From Streptomyces lincolnensis (GTDB lineage Bacteria; Actinomycetota; Actinomycetes; Streptomycetales; Streptomycetaceae): a stretch of 64,000 nt of DNA. The notes under the pieces are model-generated. The model was not told the origin of the DNA, did not search any database, and was given only the letters and a program-made list of their open reading frames with translations. The translations under genes were made by a program, and so were the position numbers. Where the stretch lies: the NCBI RefSeq assembly GCF_001685355.1, contig NZ_CP016438.1, forward strand, positions 930,001 to 994,000, read 5' to 3'. Positions 1 through 10,895 of the stretch are shown in pieces (within the stretch, counting starts at the first letter, position 1; the number at the start of each line of letters is the position of its first letter).

Positions 1-444
1 CAGACGGTCCTCGGGGCTGTCCTTGCCGGGCGGGAAGTCGCGCTTCTCGATCTCCTCGTACTCGGCCAACTGCTGCCGGTGCAGGTCGAGATGGCGGCGC
101 AGATCGGCCTCGATGCCGTCGGTGCCCACCACGGCCGCCGCCCGCAGCCGCAGCAGCATCACGTCCCGCAGCGGCTTGGGGTCCTGGGAGGCGGCGCTCC
201 AGCGGGCCAGTTCGGCGCGGCCCGCGGGCAGGACCTCGTAGCTCTTCTTCTGCCCGCGGGTCGGCTGCTCCGCTGCAAGGGTGCGGATAAAGCCCTCCGC
301 CTCCAGTTTTCCCAGCTCGCGATAGATCTGCTGATGCGTCGCCGACCAGAAGTAGCCGATCGACCGGTCGAACCGGCGAGTCAGCTCCAGTCCCGAGGAC
401 GGCTTCTCCAGGAGGGCGGTGAGGATCGCGTGCGGGAGTGACAT
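1..444 (-). CDS. PadR family transcriptional regulator (3' end beyond window)
   Basis: The reading frame runs from an ATG at 442-444 leftward off the window edge, so only the first 148 codons are visible and the C-terminus is missing. Residues about 5-75 form a PadR-type winged helix (MSLPHAILTALLEKPSSG start; HQQIYRELGKLEAEGFI in the recognition region), followed by the start of the helical C-terminal dimerisation region (RRHLDLHRQQLAEYEEIEKR). PadR proteins are cytoplasmic dimeric repressors that usually respond to phenolics or other toxic small molecules. The target is not visible here. The gene lies just downstream of the fadH-like gene on the same strand (about 40 bp apart) and could be cotranscribed with it. 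Confidence 0.9.
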   Translation of the reverse strand, partial: MSLPHAILTALLEKPSSGLELTRRFDRSIGYFWSATHQQIYRELGKLEAEGFIRTLAAEQPTRGQKKSYEVLPAGRAELARWSAASQDPKPLRDVMLLRLRAAAVVGTDGIEADLRRHLDLHRQQLAEYEEIEKRDFPPGKDSPEDRL

Positions 445-483
445 GAAGTCATCCTAGGGACGGGGCAGAAGCCCCCAATGGCC

Positions 484-2574
<2,091 letters not shown>

Positions 2575-2626
2575 ACCTGGAGGGGTGATGCCTGCCACTC
2601 AGCCCGCCCTTACCTCCTGTACCTCC

Positions 2627-2995
2627 TCACCTGCTCTCGAGCCGTACGTGCAGCTCCTTCTCCTGGTCGCCGGAGGCCGTCGACAGGTCGTGCACGGAGA
2701 ACAGGGAGTCCAGCGTGGTGCGGAACCGGTCGATCGCCCAGTAGCCGCCCTGCACGTCGGCGATGACGGAGGAGGACAGCCGGGCGGGACCGGCGCCCTC
2801 GTGCGCCTCGGCGACGTCGAAAGTGCCGAGCCACACGGTGGGGCGCGTCGTGGAAAGTTCCTCGGGTACGTCCTCGGCGCACCGGTCGGACGTGAAGCAC
2901 GAACACAGGGCGTCGAACACGATCCGGGCGTCGTCCTTGCTGCATCCGCTGATCTCCACCGAGACGGATTCCGGGTGCGGTCGCTGACCGTCCAT
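2627..2995 (-). CDS. hypothetical protein, 122 aa
   Basis: I do not recognise a named family. The ATG at 2993-2995 has AGGAG at good spacing upstream, and codon use is typical of the window, so it is probably a real gene. The protein is soluble, acidic in its N-terminal half, and has three cysteines close together (GCSKDD, LCSCF, RCAED) without a recognised metal-site spacing. There is no signal peptide or membrane segment. It is transcribed toward the fadH palindrome region and away from the small ORF at 3139. Function unknown. Confidence 0.7.
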   Translation of the reverse strand: MDGQRPHPESVSVEISGCSKDDARIVFDALCSCFTSDRCAEDVPEELSTTRPTVWLGTFDVAEAHEGAGPARLSSSVIADVQGGYWAIDRFRTTLDSLFSVHDLSTASGDQEKELHVRLESR

Positions 2996-3138
2996 CGTGA
3001 TCGCTCCTCTCGTGGCCGCGGCGCGGTACCACGGACCCGCCGCGAAACCGCCTCACTCCCCAGAGAACCACCGCCTCCGGCGAAGCACTACCGGCGGGAA
3101 GAGCTGCGTTGCGGCCCGGTACGGCGCATGGTGGTGCT

Positions 3139-3357
3139 ATGGACGAGGATCCGCCCGTGGTCGTGCTCGCCCCCGCGTCGGACGGCGGGCGGCAGGTGAT
3201 GGTCCGCGGTGAGCGCGCGGGCGTCGCGTACAACTTCTTCGACGTGCTGGAACTGGTGCACCAGGCGGGCCTGCCCGCCGAGGACACCGCCGTCGACGAC
3301 CCCCACCTCATCGAGTGGCGGGGCGGCGGGCCCTACGACTGGAACGGGACCGCGTAG
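3139..3357 (+). CDS. hypothetical small protein, 72 aa
   Basis: The protein begins MDEDPPVVVLAP and ends GGPYDWNGTA; it is acidic and has no membrane segment. The ATG at 3139 is chosen over an upstream in-frame TTG because the peptide from 3139 onward looks like a compact small Streptomyces protein. There is no strong ribosome-binding site, so this is a moderate call. It is divergent from the 122-aa gene and convergent with the DUF3040 gene. Function not recognised. Confidence 0.55.
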   Translation: MDEDPPVVVLAPASDGGRQVMVRGERAGVAYNFFDVLELVHQAGLPAEDTAVDDPHLIEWRGGGPYDWNGTA

Positions 3358-3455
3358 TCGCCCCTGACGGCGTCGGGGGTCGCCCCTTCCGGCATCGCGC
3401 GGTCACCCCTTCGGCCGTACGCACACCGTCCGGATGCGACTCCGGCGCCCGGACG

Positions 3456-3764
3456 TCACCCGCAGGGCCCCTGGGCGGATCCCCGCTGCTCCTCGCAGGA
3501 CCCCCGGCACCCGCGGTGGGGGTCCAGCAGCTCCACGGCGACGCCGCACAACACCAGGCCCGTGGCGATCAGCAGCCCGTCGGACAGCACCACGCCCGTC
3601 GTCAGGACGACCACGGCGACGGCCAGCGTCCACCAGGCGCCGGTACGCCGGTACTCGCGGGGCCGGGCCGGGCGGCCGTCCCTGAAGGCGGCGGCGAACC
3701 GGGGGTCCTCGCGTGCCAGGTGCGCTTCGAGATCGAGCAGGCGTTCGTCGTCGGACTGGGCCAC
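3456..3764 (-). CDS. DUF3040-type small membrane protein
   Basis: This 102-residue protein begins MAQSDDERLLDLEAHLAREDPRFA, the typical opening of actinobacterial DUF3040 proteins, which have a short acidic helix followed by two transmembrane helices. Two hydrophobic stretches at about residues 44-80 (TLAVAVVVLTTGVVL and LLIATGLVLCGVAVELL) fit that plan. The GTG start at 3762-3764 is preceded by GAGGAGGG. The C-terminal tail is cysteine-containing and low in complexity (RGCRGSCEEQ). Family role unknown; probably cytoplasmic-membrane located. Confidence 0.8.
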   Translation of the reverse strand: MAQSDDERLLDLEAHLAREDPRFAAAFRDGRPARPREYRRTGAWWTLAVAVVVLTTGVVLSDGLLIATGLVLCGVAVELLDPHRGCRGSCEEQRGSAQGPCG

Positions 3765-3883
3765 AGTCCCTCCTCTCCGCGACTTCCGCGCGTGCTCACT
3801 TTCCGTCGCCTTCCTGATGCTGCCCGTGGGGACGGCGCGCGACGCGTCCCACGGCGCACCGGCGGCGCCGGTCCGGAAGCGGC

Positions 3884-5152
3884 CTAGCGGTCCGCCTCCA
3901 CCGGTACCGGTGTGGCCGGCGAGCGCGGGGAGTCGCTCTCCGGTTCCGGCGTCGGAGTGGTCGTGGCGCCTTGGCGGGAGAGCCTGGCGCGTCCGGAGCG
4001 GAGTGCGCGGGCCAGCAGGTGGGCGCGGCCGGCGGCGACGGGGCCGAGGACGGCGAGGACCAGGACGTAGCCCGCGATGAACGGGGCGAGGCGTGCGTCG
4101 AGCCCCGCGCTGGTGGCCATGGCGGCGAGGATCAGGGCGAACTCGCCGCGGGCCAGGAGTGTCGTGGCGATGTCGGCGGCGGGCTCCGAGCCGTAGCCGT
4201 ACAGGCGGGCGACGAGCAGTCCCGCGGCCACGTTCATGACGATCGTCAGGGCGGCCGCGGCGGCGACGGGCCCGGCGACGGAGGCCACGACGCCGGGGTC
4301 GATGGCCAGCCCGAAGGCGAAGAAGAAGATCGCCGCGAAGGCGTCGCGCAGCGGGTGCACCAACTCCCGGATGCGCGGCCCGGACGGAGTGCCGCCCAGG
4401 ATCAGGCCCACCATGAAGGCGCCTATCGCGTCGGCCACGCCGAGGACTTCGGAGACACCGGCGACCAGGACCGCGGCGCCGAGGAAACTGATGACCAGAA
4501 GTTCGTTGTCGCGGACCTGGACCAGCCGGCCGATCCAGCGGGTGCCGTAGCGGGCCGCGGCGGCCAGCACGAGCAGGAACCCGAACGCCTTGCCCGCCTG
4601 GAGGAGCACCTCCCCGGCGCCCTGCGCCCCGCTGATGACCGGTTGCAGGGCCGCGAGATACAGCGCCAGGAAGATGTCCTCGACCACGATCACGCCCAGG
4701 ATCAGCCGTGTCTCCGGGCGGCCGATGCGGCCCAGGTCGATGAGGATCTTGGTGACGATGGCGGACGAGGAGATGCCGAGGACGCCGGCCAGGACGAGTG
4801 CCTCCCGCGCTCCCCAGCCCAGGGCGAAGCCGAAGCCGAGGCCCGCTCCGACGTTCAGGAGCAGATAGACCCCGCCCGCTGCCGCCAGGCGCCGGCCGCC
4901 GCTCTTGAGGTCGTCGAGATGGAACTCCAGGCCCAGGTAGAACAGCAGCAGCACCAGCCCGAGCGCGGAGAGCATCTCGAAGTCGTGCGCGTCCTCGACC
5001 AGTACCAGGCCCGGGGTGTGCGGGCCGAGCAGGATGCCGGCGAGCATGAACAGCGGGATCGTCGGCAGCCCGATCCGGCCGCCGAGACGGGCGAGGAACG
5101 CGGCGGCGAGGAAGGCGCCGCCCATGGCGAGCAGGGTGTCAGCGTGTCCCAC
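3884..5152 (-). CDS. CPA2-family cation:proton antiporter (KefB-like transmembrane protein)
   Basis: This 422-residue polytopic protein has 11-13 predicted transmembrane segments and CPA2 hallmarks. These include GLPTIPLFMLAGILLGPHTPG near residue 30, ALGLVLLLFYLGLEF near 65-80, SSSAIVTKILIDLGR near 125, and LLARGEFALILAAMA near 335. It would exchange K+ or Na+ for protons across the membrane. The GTG start at 5150-5152 has only a weak ribosome-binding site. Related actinobacterial antiporters are usually preceded by a separate TrkA-C (KhtT-like) regulatory subunit. None is visible in the 207 bp upstream, and the protein has no RCK domain, so this copy appears to lack its usual gate. The last 30 residues are a Pro/Thr-rich tail. 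Confidence 0.88.
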   Translation of the reverse strand: MGHADTLLAMGGAFLAAAFLARLGGRIGLPTIPLFMLAGILLGPHTPGLVLVEDAHDFEMLSALGLVLLLFYLGLEFHLDDLKSGGRRLAAAGGVYLLLNVGAGLGFGFALGWGAREALVLAGVLGISSSAIVTKILIDLGRIGRPETRLILGVIVVEDIFLALYLAALQPVISGAQGAGEVLLQAGKAFGFLLVLAAAARYGTRWIGRLVQVRDNELLVISFLGAAVLVAGVSEVLGVADAIGAFMVGLILGGTPSGPRIRELVHPLRDAFAAIFFFAFGLAIDPGVVASVAGPVAAAAALTIVMNVAAGLLVARLYGYGSEPAADIATTLLARGEFALILAAMATSAGLDARLAPFIAGYVLVLAVLGPVAAGRAHLLARALRSGRARLSRQGATTTPTPEPESDSPRSPATPVPVEADR

Positions 5153-5359
5153 GGGTCACCGCCTTCGACCGCGTCGGGGTCAGGACGTACAGGACTTCAC
5201 GGGGGTGGATGCGGTTTCTCCTTCGTCGGGAGGGGATCCAGGTCTCCCTGTCACCGTCGCACCCCGGGGGCCGGCCCCACCATCGGTGACAACACTCATT
5301 TCGGGCCCGTGATCCCGGCGGTCGGCGGCCCCGCCCCCCGTCGACAGAGTCCGCTCCCG

Positions 5360-6232
5360 TCAACTCCGGGTGAAGCGATACGTCTTGCTGTCCGTCAGGA
5401 CACAGAAGCCCGGTGACAGGACGATGACCCGAAGGGTGCCGGTGCGCCGGTCGTAGTCGATGCCCTCCGTCTCGAAGGTGCCGGAGCACGAGCTGCGCAG
5501 CGGAAGTTGACGCAGGGCGGTGACGTGGCCCGTGACGTCGGCCGTGCCGTTCGGTTCGGCGGAGAGGTCGACCTGGAGCAGCGGCTTGGTGATGCCGAAG
5601 AGCGTGCCCGCCGGGTCGTCGGAGGAACACAGCAGCCGGGTCGCGGTGACGAAGTCGCAGCCCTGTACGTCGCGTACGGCGTGGTCGAGGCGGACCGTGG
5701 AGGCCTGCGGGAGGTTCGCCGACGGCGAGGTGCCCGGGTTCACGCCCGGGGTGGGGAAGACCAGCAGCCGGCTCATGGTGCCGTACTCGCCGGCGAGCAT
5801 CCACTGCCCGCCGGGGGTGACGGCGACCCAGGAGTTGTTCCGGGCCTCGCCCGGGCCGAGGGTGTGGACGTACTCGGACCAGGTCCCGCCCGGCGCCTGG
5901 ACGCGGAACATCTTCGTCGTGCCGTCGTCCCGCTGGTACGGCTCGATGTAGTGGCCGTCGTACGAGGCGTCGGGGTCGCCGATGTGGTTCCATCCCCGGC
6001 CGCTCACGCCGACGGGGATGGTGCCGATCCCGGTGTACCGGTTGGCGGCCCCCGCCGGGACCTCGACCGAGGTGAGGCCCTGGCTCTCGGTGAGCGCGTC
6101 GGCGCGGTCGGAGCCGGCCTCGGTCCAGGTGTCGGCGGCGGAGGCGGGCGGGGCCGCGGTCAGCAGGGCGGCGGCCGTGAGCGGGGCGAGGGCGGCGAGG
6201 ACCGTACGGCGGCGCCGGGCGCGCAGGGGCAT
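5360..6232 (-). CDS. secreted protein, probable beta-propeller-like, 290 aa
   Basis: The N-terminus is a clear Sec or Tat-like signal peptide: an arginine-rich start (MPLRARRRRTVLAALAP) followed by a hydrophobic run and cleavage near PPASAADT at about residue 33. The mature part is rich in Trp, Gly and Thr and has four cysteines in two nearby pairs (QGCDF/LLCSSDD and RSSCSG/PGFCVL), fitting an extracellular disulfide-stabilised fold. The pattern of short hydrophobic strands suggests a beta-rich domain. I do not recognise a catalytic motif. The ATG at 6230-6232 has GAGGAG upstream. It is divergent from the SpoIIE phosphatase gene. Confidence 0.75.
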   Translation of the reverse strand: MPLRARRRRTVLAALAPLTAAALLTAAPPASAADTWTEAGSDRADALTESQGLTSVEVPAGAANRYTGIGTIPVGVSGRGWNHIGDPDASYDGHYIEPYQRDDGTTKMFRVQAPGGTWSEYVHTLGPGEARNNSWVAVTPGGQWMLAGEYGTMSRLLVFPTPGVNPGTSPSANLPQASTVRLDHAVRDVQGCDFVTATRLLCSSDDPAGTLFGITKPLLQVDLSAEPNGTADVTGHVTALRQLPLRSSCSGTFETEGIDYDRRTGTLRVIVLSPGFCVLTDSKTYRFTRS

Positions 6233-6468
6233 GGAGGCGTCTCCTCTGGGGGCTGGGGCGTGTCCGGCGGACAGTCTGGCCGCCCCAGGTGGTCATGTAC
6301 AGACCAAACAGGGGAACGGTGGCTGTCGGCGGGATCACAGGCTCGCGCTGCGACTTTCCCTGACGGCCGTCACCGTGTCAGGAGATGGTGGAAGATGCGG
6401 ACGGCGGCGTCGCAGACTCGGTTGAACGCGGTAGAACAAGGGGAGTCGGCACGGGGGAACGACGTGCC

Positions 6469-8571
6469 GTGAGAGCGGCGAAGGCGGTGCGTGGCATGAG
6501 ATCAGCCGGGGTTCCCGCGCCGGAGGACGGCGAGCCGGTGCGCGGCCCGGGGCGGCCGAGCGGACTGCTCGACGAGCTCGGCGTGGCCTCCGTGGTCCTG
6601 GACACGCAGGGACGCATCGTGCTGTGGAGTCCGCAGGCCGAGGAGCTGTTCGGCTATCCGGCCCGGGAGGCCCTCGGGGAGTACGCGGCCCGGATCATGG
6701 TCCACGAACAGCACGTCGACCTGGTCGTCAAGCTGTTCTCCGATGTCATGGCCACCGGCCAGAGCTGGGCCGGCGCGTTCCCCATCCGGCGCAAGGACGG
6801 CGGCACCCGCCTGGTGGAGTTCCGCAACATGCGGCTCCTCGACGACCACGGCGACGTCTACGCGCTGGGCCTGTGCGCCGACCAGTCGACCGTACGGCGG
6901 CTGGAGCGGGACGTGGCGCTGTCGACCCGGGTGGTCGCGCAGTCCCCGATCGGCCTGGTCGTCCTGGACACCGAACTGCGGTACGTCTCCGTCAACCCCG
7001 CGCTGGAACGGATCAACGGCCTCCCGGCCGAGGACCACGTCGGGCGCACGATCCACGAGATCCTGCCGCAGATCGACGCCGACGCCGTCGAGACCGCGGC
7101 CCGTGAGGTGCTGCGCACCGGCAGACCGCTCGTCGACCAGCACACCTTCGGCCGTACGCCTGCCGATCCGGACCAGGAACACGCCTGGACCATCTCCTTC
7201 TACCGTCTGGAGGACGCGGTCGGCACCGTGCTGGGCGTGGCAGGTTCGGTGGTGGACATCACCGAACAGCACCGGGCCGCCGTCGAGGCGGAGGCCGCCC
7301 GGCGGAGGCTGGCCCTCGTCGCCGACGCCACCGCCAGGATCGGCACCACCCTGGACCTGGAGCGCACCGCCCGGGAGCTGGCGGGGGTCGCCGTGCCGGA
7401 ACTCGCCGACTGCGCGGCCGTGGATCTGCTGGAGGCCGTGGTCCAGGGCAGGCCCAGCACCCTCGGACCCGCCGAGGCGGCGTTGATCCGCGCGCTCGCC
7501 GTCGAGGCGGACCGCGTCCCCGACGCGCTGCGGGCGGCCGACCCGCCCGGACAGGTGGCCCGGTACGCCGCCGACCGGCTGGTCACCGAGTGCGTGCGCA
7601 GCGGACAGCCCGTGCTGGTGGCCCGGGTGGAGGCCGAGGACCTGCCTCGCATCGCGCGCTCCCCCGAGGCGGCGAAGCTGCTGGAGCGGGCGGGCGTCCA
7701 CTCCTATCTGGCCGTGCCTTTGATCGCGCGCGGCGAGGTGCTCGGCTCCCTCGACCTCAAGCGCATCCGCAATCCCGTGCCGTTCAGCGAGGACGACGTG
7801 CTCCTGGCGCGGGAGCTGGCCTCCCGTGCCGCCCTCCAGATCGACAACGCCCGCTGGTACCAGAACGCCCGCGACACCGCCCTCACCCTCCAGCGCAGCC
7901 TGCTGCCGAGCCATCCGCGGGTGACCGGCGGCCTGGAGGTGGCCTCCCGCTACCAGCCCGCGGGCGCCACCGCGGAGGTCGGCGGCGACTGGTTCGACGT
8001 GATCCCGCTGGACGGCGGCAAGACCGCGCTCGTCGTCGGTGACGTGATGGGCAGCGGTATCAACGCGGCCGCGACGATGGGCCGGCTGCGCACCGCGACG
8101 ACCACCCTGGCCTCCCTCGACCTCGATCCGGCCGTCCTCCTGGAACACCTCGACCGGATCACCGAGGACCTGGACCACTCCATCGCCACCTGTGTGTACG
8201 CCGTCCACGATCCGCGGCTCGGGCAGTGCCGGATCGCCAACGCCGGACACCTGCCTCCGGCCCGGCTGCGCCCCGGCCGTCCCCCCGAGCTGCTCGACCT
8301 GCCCACCGGCGCACCGCTGGGCGTGGGCGGGGTCGCCTTCTCCACCACCACCGTCGACCTGACACCCGGCGACCGGCTCGTGCTCTACACCGACGGCCTC
8401 GTCGAGACCCGTCAGCACCCCCTCGACGAACGCCTCGACGCCCTCCTGGCCCTCCTCGACGGCCCGGACCGCCCGTTGGAGGAGGTCTGCGACCTGCTGC
8501 TGCGGACCCTGCACCAGCCGGACAACTCCGACGACGTGGCACTCCTCATCGCGCGGGTGCAGACCTCCTAG
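6469..8571 (+). CDS. PAS-PAS-GAF-SpoIIE (PP2C) serine phosphatase
   Basis: This soluble multidomain sensor phosphatase has two PAS domains (about residues 30-145 and 150-265), with VVLDTQGRIVLWSPQAEELFG and VVLDTELRYVSVNPALERI marking them. A GAF domain follows (about 275-465). A C-terminal SpoIIE/RsbU-type PP2C domain (about 470-695) has metal-site motifs GGDWFDVIPL and VVGDVMGSGINAA, LVLYTDGLVE, and the terminal DDVALLIARV. Such proteins dephosphorylate anti-anti-sigma factors in partner-switching systems. No anti-sigma or STAS gene is adjacent. The 5' end is uncertain: GTG 6469 follows GGGGGA, while ATG at 6385 or 6496 is also in frame. It is divergent from the secreted-protein gene. Confidence 0.88.
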   Translation: MRAAKAVRGMRSAGVPAPEDGEPVRGPGRPSGLLDELGVASVVLDTQGRIVLWSPQAEELFGYPAREALGEYAARIMVHEQHVDLVVKLFSDVMATGQSWAGAFPIRRKDGGTRLVEFRNMRLLDDHGDVYALGLCADQSTVRRLERDVALSTRVVAQSPIGLVVLDTELRYVSVNPALERINGLPAEDHVGRTIHEILPQIDADAVETAAREVLRTGRPLVDQHTFGRTPADPDQEHAWTISFYRLEDAVGTVLGVAGSVVDITEQHRAAVEAEAARRRLALVADATARIGTTLDLERTARELAGVAVPELADCAAVDLLEAVVQGRPSTLGPAEAALIRALAVEADRVPDALRAADPPGQVARYAADRLVTECVRSGQPVLVARVEAEDLPRIARSPEAAKLLERAGVHSYLAVPLIARGEVLGSLDLKRIRNPVPFSEDDVLLARELASRAALQIDNARWYQNARDTALTLQRSLLPSHPRVTGGLEVASRYQPAGATAEVGGDWFDVIPLDGGKTALVVGDVMGSGINAAATMGRLRTATTTLASLDLDPAVLLEHLDRITEDLDHSIATCVYAVHDPRLGQCRIANAGHLPPARLRPGRPPELLDLPTGAPLGVGGVAFSTTTVDLTPGDRLVLYTDGLVETRQHPLDERLDALLALLDGPDRPLEEVCDLLLRTLHQPDNSDDVALLIARVQTS

Positions 8572-8725
8572 CCCGCGTGGGGCGCCCGCGTGAGGCGTCA
8601 GGGGCGGGCGTCTCGATTCACAGGAACCGATTACCGGATTCTTACCGCCCGCATCCCACAATCACAGCAAGGCGAGGCACGGCAGTGCGCCGATGCCGCA
8701 GTGCCGCGTCCGAGGGGAGCGAGCC

Positions 8726-9460
8726 GTGACACACGATCCGGACCAGCCGCACACCACCGGCAACGAACCACCAGAGCCGCCCACCGGGACGACGCCCCAC
8801 CAGGAGGTGGTCACCGGTCCCGGTGGCGCGGAACCACGGACCACAGGGGTCCGGCGGCGCGCCTCCGCCCGCACCCGCACGGTCGTCGCGGCGACGGCAG
8901 TCGCCGTCCTGGCCGTCGGAGGCACGGTCGCCTACGCCGCCACTTCGGCGGACTCGGGCCCCTCGGCCACCGGGGCCACACCCTCCGGATCCGCGTCGGC
9001 CTCGCTGTCACCGGACGAGCGCCCGGGCGACGGACACGGCCGCGGCCCGTGGTTCGGACGCGGCGGAAACGCCGTGCACGGCGAGTCGACCGTGAAGGAC
9101 CCCGACTCGGACGAGTGGGTGGTCCGGATCTGGCAGCGCGGCACCGTCGAGAAGGTGGACGGCGACCAGGTCACGGTCAAGAGCGAGGACGGCGCCGTGT
9201 GGACCTGGACCGTCGACGCGGACACACAGGTCCTCCCCGAGGGCACGTCCGGCTCGGACGCCCTCACGAAGGGAGACACGGCCTTCCTGGCCGGTACCCG
9301 CTCCGACGACGGCGACCGGACCGCCACGCGCGTCCTCACCGGCACCTGGCCCGGCACCCGGCACAAGGAGGGCGACGGCGGCTGGCTCGACAGGCTCCCG
9401 GGTCACGGCCCGCGCGACGAGCGCGGGAGCAGCCCGTCGGGGAGCGGCGCGACGACCTGA
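8726..9460 (+). CDS. membrane-anchored extracytoplasmic protein with DUF5666-like fold
   Basis: This 244-residue protein has a cytoplasmic N-tail rich in Pro/Thr and a single transmembrane helix (about residues 47-70, TRTVVAATAVAVLAVGG). A Ser/Gly-rich linker follows, then a small beta domain with WQRGTVEKVDGDQVTVKSEDG at about 140-165, resembling DUF5666-type repeats. The GTG start at 8726 follows GAGGGGAG. The tail is Gly/Arg/Ser-rich. It would sit in the membrane with its C-terminal domain outside. It follows the SpoIIE gene by 154 bp and converges on the MFS gene. Function unknown. Confidence 0.72.
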   Translation: MTHDPDQPHTTGNEPPEPPTGTTPHQEVVTGPGGAEPRTTGVRRRASARTRTVVAATAVAVLAVGGTVAYAATSADSGPSATGATPSGSASASLSPDERPGDGHGRGPWFGRGGNAVHGESTVKDPDSDEWVVRIWQRGTVEKVDGDQVTVKSEDGAVWTWTVDADTQVLPEGTSGSDALTKGDTAFLAGTRSDDGDRTATRVLTGTWPGTRHKEGDGGWLDRLPGHGPRDERGSSPSGSGATT

Positions 9461-9492
9461 GACCGGGAGCGCCCGCCGTCCGGGCCCGGGGC

Positions 9493-10746
9493 TCACGCAG
9501 GACTGTCGGCCGCCACGGGTGCGTCCTCGTCCTCGTGGGTCGCCTCGCGCCGTGGCAGCAGCAGCGGTGTCGCCAGCAGAAGCAGGCCCGCCACGGCGAG
9601 GGCGGTGCGCGTGCCGGTGAGGCCGGCCAGCAGTCCCCACAGGGCCGTGAGGATCGCGGTGGTCAGCTTGCCGGTGATGGACCACGCGGTCAGGGTGCGG
9701 GCGACCCGGTCCGGCGCGGTGCGGTTCAGCCGGTGGGTGGCGAGCACCGGGTTGTACACGCCGATGCAGGTGATCAGCCCGAGTTCCACGGCCATGACGA
9801 GCACGAGTCCGGCGTTTCCGGGCCCGATGAAGACCAGCCCGATCGGCCAGCAGGCGCGCAGCGTCCCGGAGACGAGCAGCACCCGGTGCTGTCCGAAGCG
9901 GGCGACGAGCGGGCGGGACAGACGTGAGCCGATCAGGCCGCCCAGGCAGGGCACCGCGAAGGCGAGGCCGTACTGCCAGGGGGCGAAGCCCAGATCGCCG
10001 AGCATGAGGACGGCGAGCAGCGGCGCACCCACCATGATCAGGGCGTTGACCAGGACGGTGTTGAGGAACAGGGGGCGCAGGACGGGGCTGGTGAGGATGT
10101 ACCGCCAGCCGTCGAGGAGGTCGCCCGCCCGGAACCGTGCCGGTGGGCCGGTGCGCACGGGCGGTGCCTCCTTGCCCCCGATCGCGCAGAGGCCCAGGGC
10201 CGACAGGAGGTAGCTGACGGCGTCGGCGACCACGGTCATCACGGGGCCGAACAGGCCGACGGCGGCCCCGCCGGCGGGCGGCCCGAGGACGGTCGCGGTC
10301 CAGGTGGTGGCCTCGAACCTGCCGTTGGCGATCAGCAGGTCCTCGTGGGGCACGAGTGTCTTGAGGAAGGATCCGGAGGCGGCGGTGAAGGTGATGTCGG
10401 CCGCCGAGACGACGACCGCCACGACCAGGAGATGGGCGAAGGTGAGCCGGTCGAGGGCGAACGCGAGGGGCACGGTCGCCATCGCGGCGAACCGGATCAG
10501 GTCCATCGCGATCATCACCGGCCGCTTGCGGCGGAACTCCACCCACGGTCCGAGCGGCACCGCCACGGCGGCCCCGACGGCGAGCCCCGCCGCCGCCAGC
10601 ACGGACACATGGGTCGGCCCGGCGTGCAGCACGACGACCGCGATCAGCGAGAACGCGTCGAAGGCGAACCGGGTGCCGAAGGCGCTGACGCCGTACGCGG
10701 CCCACAGCCACCCGAACGACCGCCCCAGCGACCGTCTCTCTGCCAC
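9493..10746 (-). CDS. MFS transporter
   Basis: This 417-residue major facilitator has about 12 hydrophobic segments, starting SFGWLWAAYGVSAFGTRFAF. The loop-2 motif appears as LGPWVEFRRKRPVMIAMD (a degenerate motif A) around residue 70. The overall pattern resembles DHA-type drug or metabolite exporters. The GTG start at 10744-10746 follows GGAGGGGCGGGAC; a longer open frame upstream is not needed. It is divergent from a LysR gene 149 bp away that probably controls it. Substrate cannot be read from sequence. Confidence 0.85.
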   Translation of the reverse strand: MAERRSLGRSFGWLWAAYGVSAFGTRFAFDAFSLIAVVVLHAGPTHVSVLAAAGLAVGAAVAVPLGPWVEFRRKRPVMIAMDLIRFAAMATVPLAFALDRLTFAHLLVVAVVVSAADITFTAASGSFLKTLVPHEDLLIANGRFEATTWTATVLGPPAGGAAVGLFGPVMTVVADAVSYLLSALGLCAIGGKEAPPVRTGPPARFRAGDLLDGWRYILTSPVLRPLFLNTVLVNALIMVGAPLLAVLMLGDLGFAPWQYGLAFAVPCLGGLIGSRLSRPLVARFGQHRVLLVSGTLRACWPIGLVFIGPGNAGLVLVMAVELGLITCIGVYNPVLATHRLNRTAPDRVARTLTAWSITGKLTTAILTALWGLLAGLTGTRTALAVAGLLLLATPLLLPRREATHEDEDAPVAADSPA

Positions 10747-10895
10747 GTCCCGCCCCTCCCCTTCGCCCGCGCCCGACGCCCTCACGACAACGTCGCGTTG
10801 ACCGCGGACATCAAAGCGGGCGGCGGGTCCGCAGATCAAACAACCGCCGGGACCGGGCAGCCACAACCGCACGTTGTACCTCTAGGGTGGCCGCC

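Noticed and set aside
5153..5300. Possible remnant of a TrkA-C regulatory subunit upstream of the antiporter
   Set aside because: The translated stretch (REVLYVLTPTRSK) is too short and lacks further family pattern.
3971..5416. 481-codon frame opposite the antiporter
   Set aside because: Its Glu/Gln/Asp-rich composition with no domain pattern is the mirror of transmembrane Leu/Ala/Val codons.
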